Shown piece after piece: positions 50,297 through 60,890 of a stretch of 64,000 nt of DNA. The notes beneath the pieces are model-generated. The model saw nothing but the letters and a program-made list of their open reading frames with translations. It had not been told where the DNA came from and searched no databases. The DNA lies in NCBI GenBank assembly GCA_947650365.1, contig OX393557.1, positions 31,960,209 to 32,024,208 of the forward strand, read 5' to 3'. Positions within the stretch are counted from its first letter, which is position 1. Each line of letters starts with the position of its first letter. Made by a program: the position numbers and the translations under genes. This DNA comes from Chamaelirium japonicum (Eukaryota; Streptophyta; Magnoliopsida; Liliales; Melanthiaceae).

Positions 50297-53200
50297 AAAA
50301 AAAAACTCCCACCCCACAACCAAAACAAAACACCCACCAACCCACATTTTAAAAAGAAAAAGGATATTTATGTTAGGTTGATAGCCCATCATTAAATTTT
50401 GCTCAAACATTTTGTGGAGTTCTTTTTATATTCTTTTTAAGTCAAGTTCTAAAGCTGGCTCCATATTGATGAGATGAAATCTAGGATGATGATGATCGTT
50501 AATACATTCAAGAGTTAACAATTGAATCATAAGATTTAGCCATTCAAGTTTAAGTTGCAGTTGTATTCTTTGAAGAACAATGTTTTAAAAAGCGTTAGGT
50601 GGAACTAAGGCGGTAGGGGAGTTCCAAGGCGATAAGGCGGAAGGTGAATTCCTATGAGGCAATGTTCTAAAAAGCGCTAGGCGCTAGTTGGGCGATGGGG
50701 GACCTTCTAGCGCCTAGGCGTTTTTGCGTTTTTTAATTATTTTTATTATTATTTTGATATTATAGATAATGTATATTTTTTAACTTACTACAAATTCAAT
50801 ATTATCCTAACTATTATTTTGTAGCATGTATCATTTGCATAACCATAAACTTAAGATTAACAAGAACAAAAGCAAGCAGGATATTATCTCAGATAATATC
50901 ATAATATCCATAATATTAGAACATTCCATACTATAAATTTATTATCACCAATAATAAAATAGAATCTATACACGTTCTAGTGCCTAGGCCCGCCTAGGCG
51001 GTCGCCTAGCCCCGCTTATTCGAGCTGCTTTTCTGCACCGCCTAGGACTACGTTGGGTGGTGGGGGGACCTTCTAGCGCCTTGGCCGCTTTTTATAATAC
51101 TGCTATGTGGATGCCTAGAGATTAAGGTGCCTAAAATATTATCAAACATTTTTTACTTAGAATTTGCATAACTATTATGTTTATAGTGTCATCCTTTTTT
51201 CAGGAGTTCACAATGGGCCAATGGTGCAACTATTATCATTCTTTCATGTGGTCACAATGAGTCAAGGGATCTACTACACAATAGTGTACTAGTTAAAAAA
51301 AAAGAGAAGACTGAAATGAAGAAACCAAAGGAGACAAATGGGAGAAAGGGAGCTTACGAATGACTGCTTTTGACGATAATATTGATGACCTATCTCTTAT
51401 GGATCAAGAAAAACGGGCTTCAACTTAATGGATGCGGTCTAAGGCAGGAGCCTGAACCGCTTTTTAGAACAATGTTGAAGAGGTACCGGTCATTTCTTCA
51501 ATTCGGTGCAAGTTTAGGTATTATGGGCTGCACATGTGGCAACTTATTTTGTTATAACTAAGTAAGCTTGGTGAATTAAGAGTTATGTGCGATGGTATAA
51601 AGTTTGGTTATTTTGTCGTCGCCGTCGTCGTTATTCTCCTTTCGAGGGTTATGTAGTTGGGGTATGTCGGGTTTAGTAATCTATCAGATCATACGTTTGA
51701 ATTAAAGCCTTTTGATATCTACTTTGCCATCGATAAACTACAATCTATGTTGCCAAATTGGTCTATTTACTATTTGGATTGCTTCATCTTCTGTACCAAG
51801 GATAAAAATATCGGTACATTTCGTGAAAAAGTCTCAAAATATCTTGGTTTCATGAAAGACCGGCACACAATACTATAGGCAGTATCAAACGGTACAAAAA
51901 CTTTGTAGAAGTCACGATATTCGAAATATTGTGCAAAAAACCCAAAACTTGAATGATCGCGATATATCGCACCGATAGGAGGGACCCACACCACGTGGGG
52001 GGGTAGAAGGCGGTGCACCGAAAGCAACCGGAGGACGATATTTCGTGATTTTTCGTGCGAAAATTTTTACATTGCAAGATTATGCGAAATATTGCGCCGA
52101 CGGCAGGGCCCACACCATGTGGTGGCGGCAGAAGACGATGCACTGAAAGCGTTGGAGCAAAATTTTATCAAAATATTGTGATATTTTGCGAAATATCTTG
52201 GTTTCATGAAAGACCGGCACACAATACTATAGGCAGTATCAAACGGTACAAAAACTTTGTAGAAGTCACGATATTTGAAATATTGTGCAAAAAACCCAAA
52301 ACATGAATGATCGCGATATATCGCACCGATAGGAGGGACCCACACCACGTGGGGCGGCAGAAGGCGGTGCACCGAAAGCAACCGAAGGACGATATTCCGT
52401 GATTTTTCGTGCGAAATTTTCATATTGCAAGATTATGCGAAATATCGCGTCGACGGCAGGGCCCACACCATGTGGTGGCGGCAGAAGACGATGCACTGAA
52501 AGCGTTGGAGCACGAGGGTTGGCAAAATTTCATCAAAATATTTTCAAAATATTGCGATATTTCGCGAAAGCTGCTCGAAATTTTGTTGTTTGGCAGTCTG
52601 GCTGTTTTTCGTGGGGTTTCTTCTGGGCAACCACAGTTGTTTGTTAAATTTCGCAAAATTTCGCAAAATTTCATGGAAATCTGGCAGATTTTTCCTATTT
52701 AAAGGTTTGTGTGTGTGCGTGTGCCTTCTGGTTTTGGATTGCTGTTCTCTCTCTCTCTCGCATGATTCATTAACATAAAGATAATGAGTCTGATGATTTA
52801 TCCCAAATTATGGATGGTTATATGAATCCTGCATTTACATTGGTTCTCCGTGGTTAACTCCCTTTTAAGGGGAAGTCGCCGTGAATTATTTTTCACGGCT
52901 TTGATATAGATCTGTTTTGGTCTTCCCTCTTGTTCAAAGATGAATAACACAAGAGATGCATCTTTAGAATCAGAGTAATATGAGATTAATGGACACTCCC
53001 AAGACTAGAATTTGCAATGTTATCTTGGACAGGATAATACCATAGTTTTTTTTTTGTGTTTATGTTTCTGTCTGCTTGTTTGGGAGGATGCTTGGTTAGT
53101 GTTTGTCAAAACGCTTTGTTTGATATTAATTCAACAAGTTCTTTTTTCATCAGTTATATTTTCTTTCCCTATATTGATCAAACACAGTTATTTCTCTTCA

Positions 53201-53866
53201 GGTATTTTTGTTGCATTGGCTTTGCGTTTCGATGTGTCAAGAGGGAAACAAAATCGCTATTTTAATAGTGCGTTCTTTGGGTATACTCTGGGTTTGGTCC
53301 TTACTATAATTGTGATGAATTGGTTTCAAGCTGCACAGGTGAACAAATTGTAGCTGTCATTCTTCTATATCCATGCTTTTGGGGTTATTTTCATACACAG
53401 ATTCAACTTGTGCTTAGCTTCTTTTTTTCCTTTGGCTCTTGCAGCCTGCTCTTCTATACATAGTACCTGGTGTTATTGGATCTGTGGCTGCTCACTGCTT
53501 GTGGAATGGGGAAGTAAAGCCGGTTGGTACTATAACTTGTTTTTTCTATGTTTCATTTTCATGGTTTTATTTTTATAATTTTTTATTCCTTGGAATTTTA
53601 ATTTAAAATATTTAGCTCTTTTAGATAGCAACATGGAAAGGGATTGTGAATATTTAGAATAGTGAAACTGAATAAAACTGCTTGAAAAGAATGAAAGGCA
53701 TCTATATAAATATGTTAGCATAACTTAAGGTTTTTCTGACGTATAAATGGGACTTATTTCTAACATACATAAATATGCTCAAATAGAAAAGAATCATTGG
53801 TTAAAGTGAATCTATTTAAATTCGTCTTTATTTGCACCTTCATCTTTTGAAAATTATTATTCAACA

Positions 53867-53923
<57 letters not shown>

Positions 53924-56751
53924 TAATAATGTGTGTGATGCTTATATGGATCATGATTGTGTTACTCAAGATTTCTTAAAGAAGGCTATATAACACCTTT
54001 TCATTTATTTAGCAATTTTCTGGGTAGATAGAATATGGTCCCCTTGGCCTGCTGCCCGTAGAAGACATACATGCACAACTAATAGATACTGAACAAATTA
54101 TACTAGTACAGTTAAGTGTTATCAGATCCAGAGGATGTTATATTCAATATTTCTATTAATTTCATATGATAATCTGCATGTTTTTAGCATTAGTTGTGTT
54201 GTATGCGAGTAAGTATCCTACTTCATTGCGAGAGTGCATTTCTTTAGTTGGCTTGTAGCGTATCTTTCTGTGAATGCAATTCAACATATTTGAGAACGCA
54301 AGTTTTTGAAAGCATCTTTATGATCTTGATGAAGAAACCTTCTATTCATAAATGCATAACCCACCCACCATCCCCATCCAATAAAAATAATAAGAATTAG
54401 GGTAAATTACACATAGACCCCCTGTAGTTTGACCGATTGTCACTTACACCCCCTCATGTTTAAAACCCTTCAAAAGCCCCCTTATAGTTTGAAAAGCATA
54501 TCACTCGCACCCCCTCCAGGGGTGCCTCCAGAGGGGGTCTATGTGTATGGTTTTTCAAACTATAAGGGGGCATTTGTAGGTTTTTAAACATGAGGGGGTG
54601 TAAGTAATATTCGGTCAAACTACAGGGAGTCTGTAATTTACCCTTATAATTAATAAACATAAGCAAGGTTCTAAAAAGCGCTAGGCGCTAGTCGGGCGGT
54701 GGGGGGCCTCCTAGCGCCTAGGCGGGGCCGCGGGGCCTAGGCGGCGCCTAGGCGTTTTGCCTTTTTTTAATTATTTTAATTATTATTTTGATATTATAAT
54801 ATATATATATATATATGTTTAAAGATTAATATAAGTTCAAGATTATCCCAAACCATTATTTTAAAGAACAAGTATATAACCATAATTCAAGATTGAGTGA
54901 TTAACAAGAACAAAAGCAAACATGGTCTGCCTGGCCAGCCTCAGACCGCCTAGCCCGCCTGGTCCGCCTGGCCCGCCTGGTCAGCCTCAGCCCGCCTGGC
55001 TCGCCTGGTCCGCGGTGTCCGCCTGGCCAGCCTCAGCCCGCCTAGGCGGCCGCCTTGCCCCGCCTAGACCGCCTAGCTCCGCCTGGGAGCTTGGCCGCTT
55101 TTCTGGAGCGCCTAGGGCCTAGGCGAGGCGGTAGGGAGCCGCCTAGCGCCTAGGCGGCCGCCTAGACCGCTTTTTAGAACACTGAACATAAGAACAAAGA
55201 ACAAAAAAGTTTGATGCTTGTCCCATATAATTAGAGGCTGAGATAGATTTCTAATGAGATAAGGAAAAGGAGAGGGACGCCAACTTATTTATGTTGATTG
55301 GTTGGATGCTACTTGTAAATGGTCAATTGACAATTCTGACTTTGGCAATATCAAACAATGTCGGGGATGGTTTTAGTCTTCCATGACATCTGATTGATGT
55401 ATTTCGGAGCTTCTGAAGCACTTGAAGGTCAACAACGAATGCATGGAACATGTTTTTTTTTTGGTAGTCAGCTACAACCTACTGGAAACACAACACTGGT
55501 ACTAACCCCCCGGCCAGGGTTCAAAACTTGTCGAGGCGGGCTATCCATCCTCGACCCGTCAGGATTTTAACTCCTCTCCACAGCAGAAGCGTCGAACGTG
55601 CGACTTCTCACCCGGATTGAGAGGTGCTTTGCCATCTGGGGGTGACCGCAATCATGACAATGAACATGTATGGGTACAACATGTTAGTTAGGGTGACATG
55701 TTTACATTGAAGGGAAGATACAAGTTTGGATTACTCGGTATATGAAGATACAGAGGGAATGACTGTTGGTGGACCCCCCCCTATCAGCTCAGCACATAGC
55801 AGTCTATTTGGGTTACTAATGGGTCTTTGTTTAGATTATGATATTATTTGAAAGCATGGAAGATGGTCAAATGATAGTGTTGGAGACAATGAACAACCTT
55901 TTATTTTTTTGGAAGGGACCAAGTGCTCAGTATGTCACCTGTTAGTGCGTTGGACAAGATAGACCCTGGATCGAATCACAAGATCAAGAGAAATGCAATT
56001 TTTAATAATTTCCCAGGCTGGAATAGTGGAATGGCTCGACACTAAGGCGAGAGGGAGCCACCCCCCCCCTACAGAGCGGGAGAAAATACGTCGCAGTACT
56101 TATATGAACCCTTGACCAAGGCCTCGGATTGCACATGTCGAGTTATTGGGTTTTATCTATTCAAATTTCATAATTGGATATCTATTACAGCATGCTATTT
56201 TCTTTTTATAATTTTATACATCTATTATGATTTTATATTATACAATTGTATGCATGTATATTAGACTCGGGACTTTCCTGTTTGGTTCCATGGAGTTGGA
56301 ACTTGGAACGCATGCAGTCAATACTGCACGTTCCCGCGCATTTGGTTCCGCAAAGTTGCCAAAAACCGATGCAATTGCAACTCCTGCCTGGCCGATTTCC
56401 TATCAAAACTGATGTAGTTGTAACACAGTTTTTTAGCTGCGTGTTCCAACTGCAGCAGTTGCGGCACGCACGTTCCAACAACAATGAACCAAACAGGCTG
56501 TAAGTGTGGTATGTTCTGCATGATGTGTCATCTGCTCCATGATCTTGGATGTTTTTTTTTTCTCTTTGAATTATTTCCCCATAATATTTGCCTTTGATTT
56601 CTTCCCATGGCCTGTAAATTGAACTGATCTCAACATTTTTATCGTCGTGCAGCTGTTGGAATTTGATGAATCCAAGTCTGCGACCGATTCGAGTGGTGGC
56701 AGCTGTTCGTCGCAAGATGGAGACGCCAATCTCGAGAAGAAAGTGGATTAG
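34440..56751 (+). CDS. SPP: Signal peptide peptidase (SPP), 11 coding exons
   Basis: Multi-pass intramembrane aspartyl protease of the ER that cuts leftover signal peptides within the membrane. Coding exons: 34440-34515, 37850-37965, 38075-38226, 38341-38426, 41981-42108, 45964-46014, 47752-47838, 47959-48028, 53202-53338, 53445-53522, 56653-56751. They join in phase into 1080 nt (359 residues plus stop). All introns have GT-AG ends. Catalytic motifs are YD (D210, in LFVYDIFWVFF) and GLGD (D251, in SMLGLGDIVIPG), with the PAL signature at 302-304. The order and spacing match plant SPP. The protein ends in KKVD, a KKxx ER-retrieval signal. Known plant SPPs begin at the Met that is residue 13 here (34476), so the true start may be there, giving 347 residues. 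The frame is intact, so the gene is likely functional despite introns up to 5 kb loaded with transposons. It lies divergent from the aspartyl protease, about 17 kb away. Confidence 0.96.
34855..35421. mobile_element. hAT-like MITE, CCTAGGCGG family, copy 1
   Basis: It starts CAATGTTTTAAAAAACGG and ends CCGCTTTTTAGAACAGTG (inverted repeats). The perfect 8-bp target duplication is GCAATTAA (34847-34854 and 35422-35429). The subterminal GC-rich parts repeat GGCGGAAGG and CCTAGGCGG words, with an AT-rich centre. 567 bp, in SPP intron 1. Confidence 0.85.
35430..37849. other. Rest of SPP intron 1, no gene seen
   Basis: It contains a 138-codon open frame (35672-36085) with no recognisable motif. 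It also contains a stretch around 37018-37190 of CCGATCGGTC/GACCGATCGG-type words, probably transposon debris. Confidence 0.5.
39159..39894 (-). mobile_element. Poly(A)-tailed non-LTR retroposon, 736 bp
   Basis: It is flanked by a 12-bp target duplication with one mismatch: GATCGTGATAAC (39147-39158) and GACCGTGATAAC (39895-39906). On the minus strand it starts ACCCTTCTTTGGCCTAGG and ends in an A-rich tail (plus-strand TTTATTTTTTT). Its 3' part matches positions 1-226. It has a GC-rich body with open frames on both strands but no reverse transcriptase or pol III promoter that I can see. It lies in SPP intron 4. Confidence 0.75.
41028..41493. mobile_element. hAT-like MITE, GGGTCGGGT family
   Basis: It starts TAGGGCTGGCAAT and ends ATTGCCACCCCTA. 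The perfect 8-bp target duplication is GTTTTAAC (41020-41027 and 41494-41501). The interior consists of AAACGGGTCGGGT and GACCCGTTTA-type words in both orientations. 466 bp, in SPP intron 4. Confidence 0.87.
42109..44118. other. SPP intron 5, left part, nothing recognised
   Basis: AT-rich intron sequence with short open frames only. No domain or element boundary is seen. Confidence 0.55.
44119..44536. repeat. 209-bp tandem duplication in SPP intron 5
   Basis: Two copies (44119-44327 and 44328-44536) both begin GCCTCCTATATTCCATTTTT and share AAGATTGGAAACAATTTGTG and CCTGGATACAAGAGGTTACA. There are a few substitutions and small indels. Confidence 0.85.
46015..47751. other. SPP intron 6, nothing recognised
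   Basis: 1.7 kb of AT-rich intron sequence without recognisable coding or repeat structure. Confidence 0.6.
49281..50136. repeat. 428-bp tandem duplication in SPP intron 8
   Basis: Copies 49281-49708 and 49709-50136 are very similar. Both run from GAGGGTAATGTACT through TATACTTGACCATTGATACA and GGACTATGGAGTTTTATGTG to TTAAGTGCC.TAAGTAAA. Divergence is a few percent by eye, so the event is moderately recent. Confidence 0.9.
50262..50304. repeat. Poly(C)-poly(A) tract
   Basis: About 25 C residues are followed by about 18 A residues. Exact lengths may be assembly-sensitive. Confidence 0.9.
50578..51474. mobile_element. hAT-like MITE, CCTAGGCGG family, copy 2 (outer)
   Basis: It starts CAATGTTTTAAAAAGCG and ends CGCTTTTTAGAACAATG. 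The 8-bp target duplication has one mismatch: TTGAAGAA (50570-50577) and TTGAAGAG (51475-51482). It is split by the nested copy at 50660-51102 and lies in SPP intron 8. Confidence 0.8.
50660..51102. mobile_element. hAT-like MITE, CCTAGGCGG family, copy 3 (nested)
   Basis: It starts CAATGTTCTAAAAAGCG and ends CCGCTTTTTATAATACTG. The 8-bp target duplication has one mismatch: CTATGAGG (50652-50659) and CTATGTGG (51103-51110). It has the same GC-rich subterminal words and an AT-rich centre. It inserted into a member of its own family. Confidence 0.83.
51837..52690. repeat. 354-bp tandem repeat with CGATATTTCG words
   Basis: Unit 1 (51837-52190) and unit 2 (52191-about 52545) share AAATATCTTGGTTTCATGAA, GGCAGTATCAAACGGTACAA and GAAGTCACGATATT, plus a block with AGGGACCCACACCACGTGG. 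A further subrepeat within each unit (CCCACACCACGTGG and CCCACACCATGTGG) is in inverted context. Many GATATTTCG/CGAAATATC words suggest a decayed MITE amplified in tandem. It lies in SPP intron 8. Confidence 0.8.
53872..53922. repeat. (TC)n(AC)n microsatellite
   Basis: About 10 TC repeats run into about 16 CA repeats, in SPP intron 10. Confidence 0.95.
54399..54644. mobile_element. Foldback MITE with AGGGTAAATTACA ends
   Basis: The terminal inverted repeat AGGGTAAATTACA/TGTAATTTACCCT extends into arms of about 110 bp. CACTTACACCCCCTCATGTT and CCCTTATAGTTTGAAAA on the left have reverse counterparts on the right. The centre is CTCCAGGGGTGCCTCCAG. No target duplication could be agreed on. It lies in SPP intron 10. 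Confidence 0.75.
54664..55184. mobile_element. hAT-like MITE, CCTAGGCGG family, copy 4
   Basis: It starts CAAGGTTCTAAAAAGCGC and ends CCGCTTTTTAGAACACTG. The perfect 8-bp target duplication is AACATAAG (54656-54663 and 55185-55192). The right subterminal part is an array of CCGCCTGGCC, CAGCCTCAG and CCGCCTAGG words. 521 bp, in SPP intron 10. Confidence 0.87.
55453..55661 (-). mobile_element. tRNA-derived SINE, second family
   Basis: A plus-strand T run at 55453-55462 is its poly(A) tail. Flanks GAACATG (55446-55452 and 55662-55668) form a 7-bp target duplication. Near its 5' end the minus strand has an A-box-like TGGCAAAGCACC and a B-box-like CACGTTCGACGC. It differs from the Au-like SINE and lies in SPP intron 10. 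Confidence 0.65.
56269..56502. mobile_element. MITE with CCTGTTTGGTTC ends
   Basis: The ends are CCTGTTTGGTTC and GAACCAAACAGG, inverted repeats of the kind seen in plant PIF/Harbinger- or hAT-type MITEs. The inner part is partly palindromic (GTTGGAACTTGGAACG against CGTTCCAACAAC). It lies in SPP intron 10, about 150 bp upstream of the last exon. Confidence 0.6.
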
Positions 56752-57185
56752 TGGCTGTAGCCTCGGGTTGTTGAAAGCATTCAGAATTTTTTGCGTAGCT
56801 AACATTGTTGGACTGATGCATCGATCTTTTTTCACACTAACTTATGGGATCACCAGATTTTCTATAGATCACCACAGAACCTATATGGCTCACAAATTCA
56901 TAAATCCACAAAGTCCGCCTTCTAGCGAGCTTTGGCGGAATCCCCGCTAGGGAATGGGGACCAGAAATTGGAAAGCGGTTGTTCTCGTTTTCATTTTTCC
57001 AGGTTTGGGTTCTTGAAATTGTGTCAAATTAGAAAGGGTTTCATGCTCTACTTTTTAAAGAATATGGTGTAGTAGTAGTTCAGAAAAAAAAAAACAATAA
57101 TAGCCTTTTATTGTCTCAATCAGTTGACTTTGTGCATACATTTCATCAAGAATGAAATAAGTTGACTTTATGCTTGAAGCTTTAG
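56752..57185 (+). other. Probable SPP 3' leader-out region
   Basis: This is the stretch after the SPP stop codon. A-rich words near 57086-57100 and AATGAAATAAG near 57151 could serve as 3'-end signals, but the real poly(A) site is not determined. Confidence 0.35.
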
Positions 57186-57370
57186 CAGACCTTGAAAGAT
57201 AGCTTTGGCTTCAATAACCAGTGGTTCATAAGCTCTGAGAAATTCTCCCTCAGAAATGATGCGGGAACCGGAGTTGTCTTGGATGGTGATGCCCGTGTCA
57301 TCGCTGATGGTGAAACACCAAAAGCACCATTGACATTTACCGTAACGCCGCTCCGACTAGGGTTTCTAGG

Positions 57371-57612
57371 GGCCTGTTTGGATATGCCCCAGTTTGATTA
57401 TTCTAGGGTTCTGGAAGCTCAGAATCCCTAAAAATGATAGTCTGTTTGGATATAATCGGATCTCAAAAAGTGTTTCTGCGGAGAGCCCAAAATATACTTC
57501 TGAGAGTCATTTTTCTGAAGCCTAAAATCGAGGTTATGGACTCCAGAGCTTTTATTTTTGGGATTCCGGGCTTCTAGAATCCCAGAATCCGAATCCTATC
57601 CAAACAGGGTCC
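57371..57612. mobile_element. MITE with GGGCCTGTTTGG ends
   Basis: It starts GGGGCCTGTTTGGATA and ends TATCCAAACAGGGTC, with CTAG on both sides (compatible with a short TNA/TAG-type target duplication of PIF/Harbinger elements). Inside, CCAGAATCC and AGAATCCC words are repeated in both orientations. Confidence 0.65.
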
Positions 57613-57734
57613 TAGATCGCCCATGAGGCTCGGTGGAGTGGATCCAGGTGGTAGCGGTGGGCTATTCAAAGGTAGATCAGGGCTTGTTCTTGCGACTCCA
57701 ACAACTATGGCTATGCTTCCGGTGACGGTTCGTC

Positions 57735-57930
57735 TCTTCGGGCACCGGTGAGCTGCGATGCTTTGGTGGGGAGGTTGTGAGTTAAACTACACTGCCCTTG
57801 AGTTACTCAGGAATGCGTAGGGAACTTCCGAGTGGGCAGGTGCGCATTCCGGAGGGATAAGTCCAAGTCCGAAGTGGATCCATTGCCCGAAAGGTTTCGG
57901 GATAACTCCTATCTTACAAAAAAAAAAAAT
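57735..57930 (+). mobile_element. tRNA-derived SINE (Au-like), diverged copy
   Basis: It shares GATGCTTTGGTG, GAGGTTGTG, CCGGAGGGAT and TTGCCCGAAAGGTTTCGGGA with the copies at 19378 and 59101, but with many substitutions. It ends in an A run (57918-57929). Confidence 0.7.
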
Positions 57931-58254
57931 GGAGAGCAAAATATTAGAGGTAATAATGCTGTCTCTAGGATTTGGTCTGACCTGATAAAAAATTTAACCG
58001 GTTCCTTGCTTTCCAAATATTCCAAAGAATTAAGGGTGCAATAGGAAAACATGGACTTTGTTCCTTGTTTAGCTCTATGAAAAAGTTGACCCACTCCTCC
58101 AAAGATCTTCGTGGCCCCTCCATTGGAAGATGCAGGTTCAAACCGAACCAGACTGCTCGAGCAAGAGGGCAAGAAAAGAGAAGATGCTCTATCGACTCCT
58201 CCCCTTAGTCGCATATTGAACAAACCTCATCAATGCTGGGAATGAACCTGCCAA

Positions 58255-58769
58255 TAGGGGTGGCAATCCTTGACCCGACCCGCCAACCCGACCCGAACCC
58301 GACCCAAAGTTAGCGGGTTTGGGTTTGTACTAAACAGGCTCAGGTCATAAACGGGTTGATCCAATTGATCCGTTTATTTAATGGGTCGGGTTCGGGTTTG
58401 TACTGATAACCCGATTGACCCGACTTGACCAGTTTACCAAATGGGTCGTGTCAACCCGACCCGACCCGACCCGAGCCAACCCGATCAAACCCGGCCCAAT
58501 CCGACTTGTCTTGACCCAACCCAACAGGTTTACATGGGTTCTGTTGACCCAATCCGAGCCAACCAACCCGACACGACCCGACCCGTTTAGTAAACGGGTT
58601 AAACGGGTCGGGTCGGGACAACCCGTTTAATAGGCGGGTTGGGTTCGGGTTTAAGTTTTTGACCCGTTTATTAAACGGGTCGGATTCGGGTTGGGTGTTT
58701 TGCCCTTATACTTATGTCTCAACCTGACCCGAACCCGGCCCGACCCGACCCGACCCATTGCCACCCCTA
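58255..58769. mobile_element. hAT-like MITE, GGGTCGGGT family, in a LINE
   Basis: It starts TAGGGGTGGCAAT and ends ATTGCCACCCCTA. The perfect 8-bp target duplication is CCTGCCAA (58247-58254 and 58770-58777). 515 bp of ACCCGACCCG and AAACGGGTCGGGT words. Removing it and one target copy restores the reading of the host LINE zf-RVT region, which supports the boundaries. Confidence 0.9.
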
Positions 58770-59100
58770 CCTGCCAATGCTCTGAGCGGATGAAATACAG
58801 CCTCTAAAAGTTTGAGCCATACGAGTATTTATTGTACAAGGTTTGCACCCACCACAGCTCCTATATGGTATCAAAGCTCCAGGCCATCAACAATCCAGAT
58901 AAGTGGAAGGGCAAATATGTGAGGACCGAACGGGTGGTTCCATTGGCATTGCCGGTTATCGCCACTAGGCTTGTCAATCGAGCTGGATTGGGTCGGTCAA
59001 GGTTTATCTAAACCAAACCTGGTCTGAACTTTAGGTAACTCTTCCAAGCCCGAGCTCGGTCTGAAGTTTTTCTCCAATGTCCCGGCTGAACAAAGTACTC

Positions 59101-59304
59101 CCACCAGGGGATTGGAGAGTTGGCAAAGCAACTGATGCTTTGGTGATGAGGTTGTGGGTTCAACTCTTCCTCCCCTCGATTTATCCAGGAGTGAAGTGGG
59201 AATTGCCGAGTGGGTCGGGCTTCACTCCCGGAGGGATTAGTCCGAGCCTGAAGTGGACCATTGCCCGAAAGGTTTCAGGACACCCGCCGATGTCAAAAAA
59301 AAAA
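59101..59304 (+). mobile_element. tRNA-derived SINE (Au-like), copy 2
   Basis: Nearly identical to 19378-19572. It is flanked by AAAGTACTC (59092-59100 and 59305-59313) as a 9-bp target duplication, with an A run of about 13 at its 3' end. A- and B-box-like words are as in copy 1. High identity and clean flanks suggest recent movement. Confidence 0.82.
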
Positions 59305-59629
59305 AAAGTACTCGAATGAGATAAGTGCACAAGTATCTTGATAGTAAATTTTCATGAATTAAGATTGAATTATTGTTTCTAAAATGGTGCAATTGTTATC
59401 TACATATTTATATGTAGATATGAGTGAACCTAAAATGTTATACGATTTATAGTACTTTGGGTTAGGGACTAGAATGGGCCGAGCTTAATATGGCCTGAGC
59501 TCAACCCAAGCTCACGTTTGGGCCTGAAATCATGTGCAAAGTTGGCCCAAACCAAGCTCAAATGAAGCCCAATCTAAAATTTTTAAGTCGAGCTAGCTCG
59601 ACCTAGTTGACATTCTTGGTCGCAACAAC

Positions 59630-59783
<154 letters not shown>

Positions 59784-60890
59784 GCTGTTTTTTTTTTAGA
59801 ATTCCCTCTCAGTGAATGAGGGGGGGTTCGGCCTAGACCCCAACCAGTTTATTAGGAAAAAGGTGGAATGTCCAGGGGAAGGGATAAGGGGAGAGGACCA
59901 ATTACATCAAGAGATCAGGTGAAGAAGAAAGGCCTTCGAAGTAGGAACGAGGCGCGCCACCCATAGGTGGATCAGAGCCTTAATCGAGTCAGTCACCCGA
60001 TCTATTGGGAGGGATTTGTTTTGGAAGGTCCTATTATGTTCCAGCCAAATCCCTCCATCATATCGCAACTGCAACCAGGTCCCAATCTCTCCGAATCGTT
60101 GGCTTGATTCGTTGTTGCATCCACTAGCCCCAAAGGGAGTTCAGAGAGACCGGATGGGATCTACCACTGATTTTTGAGTGGAAGAGCTTCCAGATCTCTC
60201 TCAAAATGTCACTAGCAGGTGATTGGTGGTCTCCTCGACCAGACCGCAAAGCATGCACTTGACATCAGATATCACAAGGCGATTTCTCTTAAGAAGGTTC
60301 ACCTTTGTGAGGATCCTGTCCTTTATGGCAAGTCGCACAAAGATCTTAACCTTGAGAGGACATTTAGATCTTCAAATCTGTTTAGTCAGGGGGCAAATGA
60401 CACCTCCAAAGTTGATGAACTGCTAGAAGGAGTTCACCGAGAAGAGGCCACTCGAGGTCCATCGCCACGCCGCCACATCAGGCTCTTCCATAAGAGAGAC
60501 TTGCTGAAGGAGATCAAATAATTCACCCTGTTGAGGAATCAGTTCCGTCAGAAAGGGGCCGGAGAATCTAGGCCACCAGGTAGTAAGGGAGCCCCCGATC
60601 AACGCTTGGGATCTTACCGAAGCCATCACGTTGAGTATTGGTCGAAAAGTTGGTGGAACAGGGTGCGAAGCGGGAGCTTCTCGATCCATATGTCATCTCA
60701 AAATCTAACATGCGATCCATTCCTCATCAATAGCTTGCTTTCGTGCCGGTACAAGGGGAAATCTGAGCGATGCCGTTCCAGAACTGGGAAACTATTGCCG
60801 AGATCCTGGATCTGACGTGCATAGGAGAGAATCCCCAGAAGTATCTTTGACAACCAAGATCCAATAGCTAAGAGCCAAGACTCCTGAGGC

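Larger units (their letters stand above)
57186..58860 (-). mobile_element. LINE remnant broken by three later insertions
   Basis: On the minus strand, 58860-58778 plus 58250-57930 reads through a zf-RVT region (RFIPSIDEVCSICD, EHLLFSCPLARAVWFGLNLH, LILWNIWKARNRLNF). Further downstream, 57350-57186 gives GITIQDNSGSRIISEGEF and EPLVIEAKAIFQGL, which resembles the RNase H-like (RVT_3) end of such elements. It is interrupted by a hAT-like MITE (58255-58769), a SINE (about 57735-57930) and a MITE (57371-57612). The RVT_3 assignment is weaker than the zf-RVT one. Confidence 0.6.

Noticed and set aside
57192-57431. 79-codon plus-strand open frame
   Set aside because: The opposite strand gives a better match to an RNase H-like LINE end, and the frame runs into a MITE.
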